Shown piece by piece: positions 9,601-16,855 of a DNA stretch of 64,000 bases. Both the position numbers and the translations under genes were made by a program. Source of the stretch: CAIVAT01 sp964473485 (GTDB lineage: Bacteria; Bacteroidota; Bacteroidia; Bacteroidales; FEN-979); NCBI GenBank assembly GCA_964473485.1, contig CAYYPH010000006.1, forward strand, positions 1 to 64,000, in the 5' to 3' direction. The notes beneath the pieces are model-generated. The model saw nothing but the letters and a program-made list of their open reading frames with translations. It searched no databases and was not told the DNA's origin. Numbering within the stretch: position 1 is the first letter of the stretch; each line of letters opens with the position of its first letter.

Positions 9601-11245
9601 CACCCTCCCGGTTCCTACTCTTTCAGGTTCCGCTTCTATCTGTACAGGCATTGAGACCACCTATACAACAGAAGCCGGGATGACCGCCTACAACTGGGCC
9701 TTAACACCAGGCGGAACCATTGTCTCCGGTGGCCAGGCCACCGATCATAGCGTCACCATCCTTTGGCAGGCGCCGGGTTCGCAATCGGTCAGCGTGAACT
9801 ACATCGTCGGCACCGGATGTACGGCTCCCTCCCCGACCAGCCTGCCCGTTACGGTGAACCCATCGGCGAACCCATCCATTACCGCTGCATCCGGACAGGC
9901 GTGTGTCGGATCCACGGCAATCTACAGCACCCAAGCCGGGATGACCGCCTACTCCTGGACAGCGTCATCCGGCGGAACGCTGCTTTCAGGCCAGGGAACC
10001 AACCAGGTCACGGTCAGGTGGGATGAACAGGGCAACCAGTTGGTAACCGTCAATTACAACAACTCCTTCGGATGTCCGGGCGTCAATCCGGCCAGTTTCA
10101 CCGTGGGTGTCAACCCCCTGCCGGTTACCGCGATCACCGCCCAGCCGGGTCCGGTATGCGCCACGCACCAGCACGGATTCCAGGTCCCGCCCGATCCCTC
10201 TGCCGTTTTCAACTGGTCCGTCCTCCCTGCCAGTTACGGGAACATCGCCTCCGGCCAGGGTACCGGTGCTGTCACGGTTGACTGGATCCAGAGCGGCCCG
10301 GCGACGCTGCACGTAACCGGCGTCATCACGGCAACCGGATGTACCGCGTCCGGCCAACTGCCGGTCACTGTTCACCCGGTCACCATGCCTACCTTCACCC
10401 CCTGTTTCGACCTGGTGACCACCCCAGGGGCAAAAAAGATCATCCTGAAGGGCGCCACCCCGTTCATCGCTGGCCAGTCGCAATTCTCGGGAAACCGTGT
10501 CAGCCTGAACACAGCCACAGGCAACTACGAGTTTGATCCTTCGGGGGCCTCCGCGGGCGCATATCCCGTTCGCTTCTCCTTTACCAATACCTACGGGTGC
10601 GAGGCCTCCGCCGGCCCGGTGCAGGTCACGGTACAGAACAACCCCTTTTCGTGCGGCAATGCACTGACCGATGTCAGGGACGGAAAGACTTACCCGACCG
10701 CGTTCATCTCAGGCCGGTGCTGGATGACGCAAAACCTGAACTTTGGAGCCGGACTCAGCGGGATCGCCACCATTCCTCAAACCGATAACTGCACCGTTGA
10801 GAAGTATTGTCCCGACACCGATTTGCAATGCACCTCATCCGGAGGGTTTTACCAGTGGGATGAACTGATGGATTACTACATTACCCCCGGCTCAAAAGGG
10901 ATCTGCCCTCCGGAATGGCACGTACCCACCAGCCAGGAGTGGCAGCAACTCATCGACGCTGCAGTCAACGGAATAGGATCGCCGCATGCCAATGCAGTGG
11001 CCGGCAGCACACTCAGGGACATGAACCTGCCCGGCGGATTTCATGCTTTACTGGCCGGGATGAAGTACAGCAATGCGGTGTGGTCATTCCGGTCGGAACC
11101 GCTAGCCGGGTCAATGTTCTGGACCTCCGATCCCTTCGGCGGCAGCAGCGCCGTGTCGCGGGGCGTGAACAACTATAACCCGGGCGTGTCGATGTATCGT
11201 CAAAGCCGGGCCAATGCCTTCAACCTCCGGTGTATAAAAGATTGA
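6686..11245 (+). CDS. Giant secreted PKD-like repeat protein with C-terminal FISUMP domain
   Basis: A protein of about 1,519 residues with signal peptide 1-23 (ends LPAQ). The ATG at 6686 was preferred to an in-frame TTG at 6677 because it starts directly before the hydrophobic core. Residues about 24-190 form a Cys-containing domain (NPAWFYMQI, CWGPF, VSCSYS) that recurs in the T9SS protein at 37574-39829. Ig-like modules follow, then about eight PKD-like modules of about 80 residues (PITG/AITG...VC...W...GSGT...VTVNP). From about residue 1239 comes the cassette shared with the previous gene (PCFDLVTTP...GNRVS...NYEFDPSGA), ending in FISUMP (GRCWMTQNLNFG). No T9SS CTD is visible. A cell-surface structural or adhesive role is inferred. 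Confidence 0.85.
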   Translation: MYRYLIIFFLLLLIGLAGRLPAQNSTCINSEVFCGSNVYTYPATVGAGNAEPGPDYGCLATTPNPAWFYMQILDPGLIEILITNHKQDPPPPPAPQDNDIDYICWGPFTSPTGACVAGLTADKIVSCSYSGAHVETCTIPNAQTGEFYILLITNYQNTPTDITFSQSNFGEPGAGSTNCNIVIECSILSLLPIPSACDPVSATFSVSGTIEFTNPPTTGTLNIKDNTAVPPVQVVINPPFSSPMPYTVPGIPCDGLVHSLGAFFTESGNPCEFNTTFQAPVAPCPSGIISGGGILCNDGTSTTTVSVSISGAPGPYNFTYAINGINQPPITNYAGPNPYTFSTNTPGIYTLVSMGNSTCNGAVSGSAVVTLVEFPAPPVAVNPPFYSCGPGNVILEVVGVPGVEVKWYATPAGGSPQYTGNMITTGFLSATTVFYAEAVSAIGQCATATRTAITAEIRQIPSVTNTITTQEICSGQNASILFTSDPAGADFTWTAADTPPGSITGFSPAGSSPVINEMLQTTGPVQGSVIYTVTPHLNQCQGFAVPFTMMVYPLPVPAIAGPTSLCVNSAGNFTTSPGMATYQWTLSPGGAIIAGGGTAAVTAVWSLTGNQGIQLTCTDIHGCIPANPSIHPVTIHPRPAVTIDGNSAVCIQNTGQYTTQAGMSNYTWGVSSGGTISTGAGTGTIDVTWTGTGTHTVTVNYTDPNSCQAPEAASFTVTVNPRPVPVITGNPTVCASSTVTYTTAGGMNDYQWTVSSGGTIVSGSGTDQVTVTWNDPGNQSVSLVYTDQAGCIANTPTIFAVTVNPRPVPAITGPGAVCINTSSTHTTAPGKTNYLWAVGSGGTIVSGSGTNQIIIHWTALGTHQVTVDFTDENGCNALTPTVFSVVVNPRPVPAIIGPAMMCLNTSGNYVTEPGMTGYTWSVTPGGSITSGSGTREVNVLWTATGSQSLSVFYTDGNGCTSSAPVVYLVTVATLPVPTLSGSASICTGIETTYTTEAGMTAYNWALTPGGTIVSGGQATDHSVTILWQAPGSQSVSVNYIVGTGCTAPSPTSLPVTVNPSANPSITAASGQACVGSTAIYSTQAGMTAYSWTASSGGTLLSGQGTNQVTVRWDEQGNQLVTVNYNNSFGCPGVNPASFTVGVNPLPVTAITAQPGPVCATHQHGFQVPPDPSAVFNWSVLPASYGNIASGQGTGAVTVDWIQSGPATLHVTGVITATGCTASGQLPVTVHPVTMPTFTPCFDLVTTPGAKKIILKGATPFIAGQSQFSGNRVSLNTATGNYEFDPSGASAGAYPVRFSFTNTYGCEASAGPVQVTVQNNPFSCGNALTDVRDGKTYPTAFISGRCWMTQNLNFGAGLSGIATIPQTDNCTVEKYCPDTDLQCTSSGGFYQWDELMDYYITPGSKGICPPEWHVPTSQEWQQLIDAAVNGIGSPHANAVAGSTLRDMNLPGGFHALLAGMKYSNAVWSFRSEPLAGSMFWTSDPFGGSSAVSRGVNNYNPGVSMYRQSRANAFNLRCIKD

Positions 11246-11316
11246 CCCCGTCGGGGTGGGGGGACCCCGTCGGGGTGGGGGGACCCCGTCGGGGTGGGGG
11301 GACCCCGTCGGGGTGG
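11244..11316. repeat. Four tandem 19-nt palindromic GC-rich repeats
   Basis: The palindrome ACCCCGTCGGGGT begins at 11245, 11264, 11283 and 11302, a strict 19-nt period, with GGGGG spacers. Each unit can form a 5-6 bp hairpin. The TGA stop of the upstream gene (11243-11245) runs into the first unit. The array separates the second and third FISUMP genes and could act as a terminator-like or mRNA-stability element; no T-run follows. Confidence 0.85.
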
Positions 11317-11334
11317 AATATAAGAAATATATTG

Positions 11335-11342
11335 TACCTTTG
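11335..11342 (+). promoter_or_regulatory. -7 promoter box (TACCTTTG) for the third FISUMP gene
   Basis: TACCTTTG matches TAnnTTTG, just after the palindromic repeats and 32 nt before the ATG at 11374. It supports starting the gene there rather than inside the repeat. Confidence 0.55.
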
Positions 11343-11373
11343 TAGATATCCTAACTTTTGCGACATTAATCCA

Positions 11374-14300
11374 ATGCAAACCAGGCATATCATCCGGACG
11401 ACCGTTCTGTTTGTCATGGTTCTGCTCTCTGCCCGGGAGCTCAGGGCCCAGCTTACGGTTAACAAGGGTTCGGTGATCGGACTGACGCCAACGGAGTTCA
11501 TCCAGACCTACCTGGTTGGTTCGGGCGTGGCTGTATCGAACGGTTTGTTCAACGGATCGGCCGAGCCGCTCAACAGTTCCGCACGCCCCCCGCAGACCCT
11601 TGATCAGGTTGGGTCCTTTATCACGGAAGGAGGCGCCGCCACGGAACTTGGTATCGACGGCGGAATTTTATTGTCGACTGGTAAAGTGCAAAACGCCATC
11701 GTGGGAGGGCCCTCCACCTCCAACAACAACGGGGGCGGCGATCCCGACCTTGACATCCTGGCCAACACTGCCACCCATGACAAATCCATTCTCGAATTCG
11801 ATTTTGTGCCACAAACCGACATGATCACCTTCCGGTATGTTTTTTCTTCGAACGAATTCGATGAATACTGCAACTCGTACAATGATGCCTTCGGGCTGTT
11901 TCTGAGCGGCCCCGGAATTAGCGGCGGTTTGGGGTTTCAGAACGATGCGATCAACATAGCCATCCTACCCGACAATTCAAGTTATGTCAACATCTTTAAC
12001 ATCTGCGCCTCCGACAACGGAAATCAGGGTTACGGGAAGTATTCATGGTGGAATGCCGTACCGAAAAAAAACTTCTCGCTCGACAGGCTGACCTATGTTT
12101 TTACAGCAAGTTATTCCGTTGAATGTGGTCAGACCTATCACATGAAATTCGCCATCGCTGATGCCCTGGACTACTCGCTTGATTCGGACGTTTTCCTGGA
12201 ACAAAACAGCTTCTCCAGCACCAGCGTTACACCAAATACCACTTTCAGCAATCCCCTTACCGGCCAGTTGCTGGTGCCGGGATGCAGCGACGTAAATCTC
12301 TTCTACAGTCTGGTTCAGCCGGCAACAAACACGGTGACAGTCAACCTGACGATTGACCCGGCAAGCACGGCGACGCAGGCCGATTTTCTTCCAAATCCCC
12401 TGCCAAGCCACCTGACCATCGCCGCAACCCAGACCTCCACCGTCGTGATCAATCTGCAGGCCGTGCCATCCGCTTCTCCATCACCGCCCAAAACGCTGAT
12501 CATCAATGCTTCAGTGACCGTCTGTGCCACTTCTAACACCGTCAGCAGCACGTTCACCATCAAACACAATGAACCACTATCGGCAACCTGCACCCCGGTG
12601 ACCGTCTGTTCCGGGGGATCGGCATCACTGACTGTTAACGTCAGCGGAGGGCAACCTCTGATACCTTCAGACGAGTACCTTTATCTCTGGAGCAACGGCT
12701 CAACGACACAGACCATTACGGTCAACCCACCCTTCGGACACCATCCATACACCTGTACGGTCACCGATGCATGCGGCGCTGCACAAACGGTGACCACCTA
12801 CGTGGATGTCGGGACGACCCCGGGTCCGGCAGGTCCGATCACCGGGCAGACCGTGATATGCACGCCGGTCACCGGACTTGTCTATTCCATCCCGGTCATA
12901 ACGGGGGCAGAAACCTACCTATGGACACTTCCGCCAGGCGTCACCATCACTTCAGGTGCGGGAACCAACGCCATAACGGTTGACATCCCCACATCAGCCG
13001 CTTCAGGCGTGATCAATGTTAAAGGTCACACTACCTATTGCGGCGATGGAACCGAGGCGACGCTTTCACTCACCATTCATCCCGCACCTGAGCCGGCGGG
13101 GCCTATCAGTGGTTCGGCTACGCTCTGCCAGGGTCCCGTTCCGGTCGAGTTTTCGATCGCCCCCCTGAATTTTACCACCCGTTACGATTGGACTGTCCCC
13201 CCCGGGGTGACCATCCTTTCCGGGAACAACACCAACAAGATCACCTGCCTGATCACTCCTGCCGCCCAATCGGGCGAGATCCGCGTGGCGGGATACAATA
13301 ATGATTGCGGGAACGGCATCGCGTCTGTCCTGCCCCTTACCGTCAATCCGCTTCCCGGGGCGGCAGGCTCCATCACTTCGGTCAACGGGTCGGAGGTTTG
13401 TCAGCGCGAAAACGGTGTGGCTTACAGCATCACGCCGGTTCCCAATGCAGCCGCGTACGATTGGTCCTATACCGGCAGCGGGATCACCATTGTAAACAAC
13501 GGTCCCGAAGCACTGATCGACTTCTCCGGCACCGCCACACCGGGTTATCTCACGGTGAACGGCACCAACAGTTGCGGCGACGGACCTGTGTCCTCCACTT
13601 TTTATATCACCGTCAAACCAAAACCCACGGTCGAGTTCAGTGTCTGCAATGCCATAAAAACCACTAAAAACGGTCGCCCGGTCCTGCTGAAAGGCGGTTG
13701 GCCCGCCGGACCGAACGGGGTGTACTCCGGCACCGGGGTCTCCATGGTATCGCCCGGGGTCTACGTCTTTGATCCCTCCAGCCACCTGGTCAATGGCGGA
13801 GGTCCGGCCAACGGCATCGACTACCCGGTCATGTACCGCTATACCAATATTCAGGGGTGTTTCGACGACAAGACCATCAATATAGCCGTTTACGGGTCCA
13901 ACGCCAATGACCCTTGCCCGGGAACCATCAAAGACCAGCGGGACGGAAGGATCTATCCTACCTTTTCGGTCGGTACCGGCCTGAACACCCGCTGCTGGCT
14001 CGCGGCCAACCTTGATTATGGCTCCTTCACTGACCATCGCACAAGCCAGACTGATAACTGCATCACCGAAAAGTACTGCGCCGGCGATAACGAATCCAAC
14101 TGCGCCGTTTCAGGTGGATTTTACCAGTGGAATGAGATCATGGATCACCGGGAGAATGCCGGATACCAAGACATTTGCCCGCCCGGCTGGCATGTGCCGA
14201 CCACTGCCGAATGGGACCAGATGATCACTTTTTACCTCGGGGATGGCATTGCAGGCAGCGCGCTCAAAGACCTCCAGCGCCCTGCCGGGTTCCACGGGCT

Positions 14301-14496
14301 GCTTACGGGTATGAACTACCTGAATACCCTGTGGACTTTTAATACCGGAAGCGTCACCGGAAGCATGTTCTGGACTTCGGCGGCCGAAGGGGCCTTGCAT
14401 GCTGTTGCCCGTGGGCTGAACAGCATCAATCCCAGTGTGTCGCGATATCCTTCAGGCAGGGCCAACGCTTTCAACGTGCGATGCGTCAGAAATTGA
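11374..14496 (+). CDS. Secreted choice-of-anchor L protein with C-terminal FISUMP domain
   Basis: A 1,040-residue protein starting at the ATG at 11374. The open frame extends upstream to 11230, but that part is translated palindromic repeat (PSGWGDPVG-like) and is rejected. Signal peptide 1-26 (ends LRAQ). Residues about 27-285 match the choice-of-anchor L domain of Bacteroidota surface proteins (LGIDGGILLSTG, VFSSNEFDEYC, YNDAFGLFLSGPG). Ig/PKD-like modules follow. A linker resembling that of the two upstream genes (VLLKGG...GVYSGTGVS) leads to a FISUMP domain at about 846-1040 (RCWLAANLDYG, CPPGWHVPTTAEW). Third member of the tandem family. Function beyond surface exposure is unknown. Confidence 0.85.
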   Translation: MQTRHIIRTTVLFVMVLLSARELRAQLTVNKGSVIGLTPTEFIQTYLVGSGVAVSNGLFNGSAEPLNSSARPPQTLDQVGSFITEGGAATELGIDGGILLSTGKVQNAIVGGPSTSNNNGGGDPDLDILANTATHDKSILEFDFVPQTDMITFRYVFSSNEFDEYCNSYNDAFGLFLSGPGISGGLGFQNDAINIAILPDNSSYVNIFNICASDNGNQGYGKYSWWNAVPKKNFSLDRLTYVFTASYSVECGQTYHMKFAIADALDYSLDSDVFLEQNSFSSTSVTPNTTFSNPLTGQLLVPGCSDVNLFYSLVQPATNTVTVNLTIDPASTATQADFLPNPLPSHLTIAATQTSTVVINLQAVPSASPSPPKTLIINASVTVCATSNTVSSTFTIKHNEPLSATCTPVTVCSGGSASLTVNVSGGQPLIPSDEYLYLWSNGSTTQTITVNPPFGHHPYTCTVTDACGAAQTVTTYVDVGTTPGPAGPITGQTVICTPVTGLVYSIPVITGAETYLWTLPPGVTITSGAGTNAITVDIPTSAASGVINVKGHTTYCGDGTEATLSLTIHPAPEPAGPISGSATLCQGPVPVEFSIAPLNFTTRYDWTVPPGVTILSGNNTNKITCLITPAAQSGEIRVAGYNNDCGNGIASVLPLTVNPLPGAAGSITSVNGSEVCQRENGVAYSITPVPNAAAYDWSYTGSGITIVNNGPEALIDFSGTATPGYLTVNGTNSCGDGPVSSTFYITVKPKPTVEFSVCNAIKTTKNGRPVLLKGGWPAGPNGVYSGTGVSMVSPGVYVFDPSSHLVNGGGPANGIDYPVMYRYTNIQGCFDDKTINIAVYGSNANDPCPGTIKDQRDGRIYPTFSVGTGLNTRCWLAANLDYGSFTDHRTSQTDNCITEKYCAGDNESNCAVSGGFYQWNEIMDHRENAGYQDICPPGWHVPTTAEWDQMITFYLGDGIAGSALKDLQRPAGFHGLLTGMNYLNTLWTFNTGSVTGSMFWTSAAEGALHAVARGLNSINPSVSRYPSGRANAFNVRCVRN

Positions 14497-14525
14497 CCCA
14501 TGTGCCACGCTCATTCTATTTTATT

Positions 14526-14533
14526 TACCTTTG
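14526..14533 (+). promoter_or_regulatory. -7 promoter box (TACCTTTG) of the small secreted protein gene
   Basis: TACCTTTG ends 13 nt before the ATG at 14547, implying a 5' leader of only a few nucleotides. No -33 TTG at the canonical distance. Confidence 0.5.
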
Positions 14534-14546
14534 TAAAAAAAACAAG

Positions 14547-14972
14547 ATGAAAAAATTGATCGTTTTCCTGTTGGCCATCGTTCTAACGATGCCCTTGTCG
14601 GCCCAGGACAAGAAGATGTCGGAAATCAAGACCAGCCAGTTGCCGAAAGGTGTTGCAAGCTGGGTGAGCAAGAACATACCCGGTGGGGAGATCACCCGGG
14701 CCGGAACCGTGGTGGAAAAAAATGTCACCACCTACGTGGCCGTTATTGAGTCAAAAGGCCGCAAACATTCTTACCTTTTCGACAAGGATGGAAAATTTCT
14801 GGGGAAGGGTGACAACCTGATGCAGAGCCAGGGAAAACCGGCTATTCAGCAGGCCCCTCCTGCAAATACCGATCCCAAGCAACAGGTCGCACCGGCGCCC
14901 AAACCTACTGCCAAGCCGCCAGCTTCGCAGCCGGCCAAGAGCGGGGCCAGCGAAGAGGCGCCTAAAAAGTAA
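14547..14972 (+). CDS. Small secreted protein, PepSY-like, with Pro/Ala/Lys-rich tail
   Basis: A 141-residue protein with a clear signal peptide (MKKLIVFLLAIVLTMPLSAQ). The ATG at 14547 was chosen because it begins the signal peptide; the frame remains open upstream to 14481, overlapping the previous gene. Residues about 25-95 (LPKGVASWVSKNIPGGEI, YVAVIESKGRKHSYLFDKDG) resemble the periplasmic PepSY-like/DUF2874 domains of Bacteroidota. The last 45 residues are low complexity, rich in Pro, Ala, Gln and Lys. It stands alone, convergent with FTCD, whose stop lies 7 nt away. The role is unknown and the family assignment is tentative. Confidence 0.7.
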   Translation: MKKLIVFLLAIVLTMPLSAQDKKMSEIKTSQLPKGVASWVSKNIPGGEITRAGTVVEKNVTTYVAVIESKGRKHSYLFDKDGKFLGKGDNLMQSQGKPAIQQAPPANTDPKQQVAPAPKPTAKPPASQPAKSGASEEAPKK

Positions 14973-14978
14973 ACACTG

Positions 14979-16667
14979 TTATTTCGTGATTTTCAGGCTG
15001 ACCATCCCAATCAGCTTCTCTTCACGTGCATTGGCCCTGGCGACCAGTTCCTCGGCCTCTTTCAGGATTCCTTCAAGAAATGCGGTATCCCTGAATCCTG
15101 CTGCATTGACTTTAACGTTCAGGTAGGCTCCGATCACGGCCGATCTGACACAAAGTGCCCCGACTCCGGCATCGGTCACCGAATTCGGATTGCCGGTCTC
15201 CACCATCGCTTCAATGATGTCGAACGACTCGTAGGCCTTTTGCATTGTCCTGAACGGCACTTCAATGGCATACCGGGTAGCCGCCTGTATGGCTTCGGTC
15301 CGCGCAGCCTTCTCGGCATCGGTGCTTTTCGGCAACCCGAAAGCATCCATGATGCGGTTGAAGGCACGGGTGTCCTCATCGACCAGGAATAGCAATTCAT
15401 CCTTTAGCTTTTGCCCCTTCTCAGCCCATGTGCCGAACTCCTCCCAGCGTTCATCCCAGCCGGGTTTGTGCGAAGAGAGATTGGCCACCATGGTTCCGAG
15501 CGAAACCCCCAGCGCCGCAATGTAGGCAGAAACCGATCCCCCGCCCGGGGCCGGTGACTCGGAGGCTGTTTCGTTGGCAAATCCCTCGGCGGTCATGGTT
15601 ACCAGTTTCTTGTCCTTCGGATCCTCGAGCAGGTATTCGATGATCTTTTCTTTCGGGTTGAAGGGTTTCAGATCGTCGAGTCCGAGCGATTTCACCGCAA
15701 TCCTGATGATCTCCTCCTCCGATACTCCCACCGACCGCTGCTGCTTGCGCAGGAAATACTTGCCGGCTTCGATCATCGCTTTTTTAGGAATAAGTCCGAC
15801 CAACTCCGAACCGGTCACCCGCAGCCCGCGCTCCGTGGCCTTCTGGCTGGCCACCTCAAACGCTTCGTGAACCGTCGTAATGCTGATGTTCGTCAGGTTG
15901 ATGGAGACCTGGGCAATACCGTATTCTTCGATGAACCAGCCGATGGCCTTGCAGGCTTTCAATGCTCCGGGGATCCAGACCTCATTGCCCTTTTCATCCT
16001 TCTTAATTTTCCCGGTAATGGGATTGCCCTCCCTGACCGGACGTCCTTTTTCACGAATGTCGAACGCAACGGCATTGGCGCGCCGGGTGGAGGTCGTATT
16101 CAGGTTCACGTTGTATGCCACCAGGAAATCGCGGGCTCCAACGGCAATGGCACCGGTACGCGGATTGAACCGGGCGGGCCCGAAATCAGGTTTCCAGTGG
16201 GGATCCTCCAGCTTTTTCGGGAGTCCTTCGTATTCACCGGCCCTGCAGTTGGCCAGGTTCCTGCGTTCGGGCGTAAAAGCCGCGTTTTCGTAACAATAAA
16301 CGGGGATCCCGAGTTCATTTCCGACACGCTCAGCCAGTTTCCGGGCATATTGCGCCGTCTCCTCCATCGTGATGTTGGCAACCGGTACCAGGGGACAAAC
16401 ATCCGTTCCTCCGAACCGCGGATGCTCGCCGTGATGTTTGCTCATGTCGATCACATCAGCAGCCTTTTTGATGGCCTGGAAAGCGGCTTCGATAACGGCT
16501 TCTGGTGTGCCTACAAAAGTCACCACCGTGCGGTTGGTCGCCTTGCCGGGGTCTATGTCGAGCAGCCTGACGCCCTCGATCTTTTCAATTTCATCGGTGA
16601 TGGTTTTGATCATGCTCATGTCGCATCCTTCAGAGAAATTCGGGACGCATTCAATCAATTGCTTCAT
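14979..16667 (-). CDS. ftcD: Bifunctional glutamate formimidoyltransferase / formimidoyl-THF cyclodeaminase
   Basis: A 562-residue fusion enzyme of histidine degradation. It moves the formimino group from formiminoglutamate to tetrahydrofolate and then releases ammonia to give 5,10-methenyl-THF, in the cytoplasm. The N-terminus MKQLIECVPNFSEG is typical of the formiminotransferase domain, and HHGEHPRFGGTD carries the catalytic His at about residue 82. The cyclodeaminase part spans about residues 360-562 (FANETASESPAPGGGSVSAY, TGNPNSVTDAGVGAL). Full length matches the fused family. HutI lies about 4 kb away in the same orientation but is separated by two plus-strand genes. A -7 box at 16717-16724 and a repeat tract lie in its 5' region. 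Confidence 0.93.
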   Translation of the reverse strand: MKQLIECVPNFSEGCDMSMIKTITDEIEKIEGVRLLDIDPGKATNRTVVTFVGTPEAVIEAAFQAIKKAADVIDMSKHHGEHPRFGGTDVCPLVPVANITMEETAQYARKLAERVGNELGIPVYCYENAAFTPERRNLANCRAGEYEGLPKKLEDPHWKPDFGPARFNPRTGAIAVGARDFLVAYNVNLNTTSTRRANAVAFDIREKGRPVREGNPITGKIKKDEKGNEVWIPGALKACKAIGWFIEEYGIAQVSINLTNISITTVHEAFEVASQKATERGLRVTGSELVGLIPKKAMIEAGKYFLRKQQRSVGVSEEEIIRIAVKSLGLDDLKPFNPKEKIIEYLLEDPKDKKLVTMTAEGFANETASESPAPGGGSVSAYIAALGVSLGTMVANLSSHKPGWDERWEEFGTWAEKGQKLKDELLFLVDEDTRAFNRIMDAFGLPKSTDAEKAARTEAIQAATRYAIEVPFRTMQKAYESFDIIEAMVETGNPNSVTDAGVGALCVRSAVIGAYLNVKVNAAGFRDTAFLEGILKEAEELVARANAREEKLIGMVSLKITK

Positions 16668-16674
16668 GGAATCA

Positions 16675-16706
16675 GGGATTAGCGAATAGGGATTAGCGAT
16701 TAGGGG
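16675..16706. repeat. GATTAGC repeat tract, left arm
   Basis: A run of GGATTAGCGAATA/GATTAGCGATTA units. It lies in the presumed 5' untranslated region of ftcD, between its -7 box and start codon. It is the inverted counterpart of the tract at 16746-16814 and the same module as 171-207. Confidence 0.8.
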
Positions 16707-16716
16707 AAATTTTTTG

Positions 16717-16724
16717 CAAATGTA
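16717..16724 (-). promoter_or_regulatory. -7 promoter box of ftcD (TACATTTG on the minus strand)
   Basis: Minus-strand TACATTTG matches TAnnTTTG, 50 nt upstream of the ftcD ATG at 16667. It lies between the two inverted GATTAGC/GCTAATC tracts. Confidence 0.5.
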
Positions 16725-16745
16725 TACATTTCATCCATTTTGTTT

Positions 16746-16814
16746 ATTCCCTAATCACTAATCGCTAATCACTAATCGCTAATCACTAATCGCTAATCGC
16801 TATTCGCTATTCCC
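16746..16814. repeat. TAATCGC/TAATCAC repeat tract, right arm
   Basis: About eight units of TAATCGC or TAATCAC followed by TATTCGC units. It is inverted relative to 16675-16706 and lies just upstream of the -7 box of the next plus-strand gene. Confidence 0.85.
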
Positions 16815-16821
16815 TTTTCAC

Positions 16822-16829
16822 TACCTTTG
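16822..16829 (+). promoter_or_regulatory. -7 promoter box (TACCTTTG) of the HEXXH lipoprotein gene
   Basis: TACCTTTG lies 26 nt before the ATG at 16856, directly after the repeat tract, so the repeat occupies the -33 region. Confidence 0.5.
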
Positions 16830-16855
16830 TTCCCTGATTGTAAAAACCTTTCATC

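Noticed and set aside
11244..11316. Possible CRISPR or tRNA-like structure in the 19-nt array
   Set aside because: No unique spacers and no cloverleaf; only tandem palindromes.
11230..11373. N-terminal extension of the third FISUMP gene
   Set aside because: It is translated palindromic repeat; a -7 box and signal peptide support the ATG at 11374.
13066..14037. Minus-strand ORF of 323 residues inside the third FISUMP gene
   Set aside because: Antisense to well-supported Ig-like and FISUMP modules; composition reflects the mirrored codons.
15867..16682. Plus-strand ORF of 271 residues opposite ftcD
   Set aside because: Antisense to the formiminotransferase domain, with no family similarity seen.
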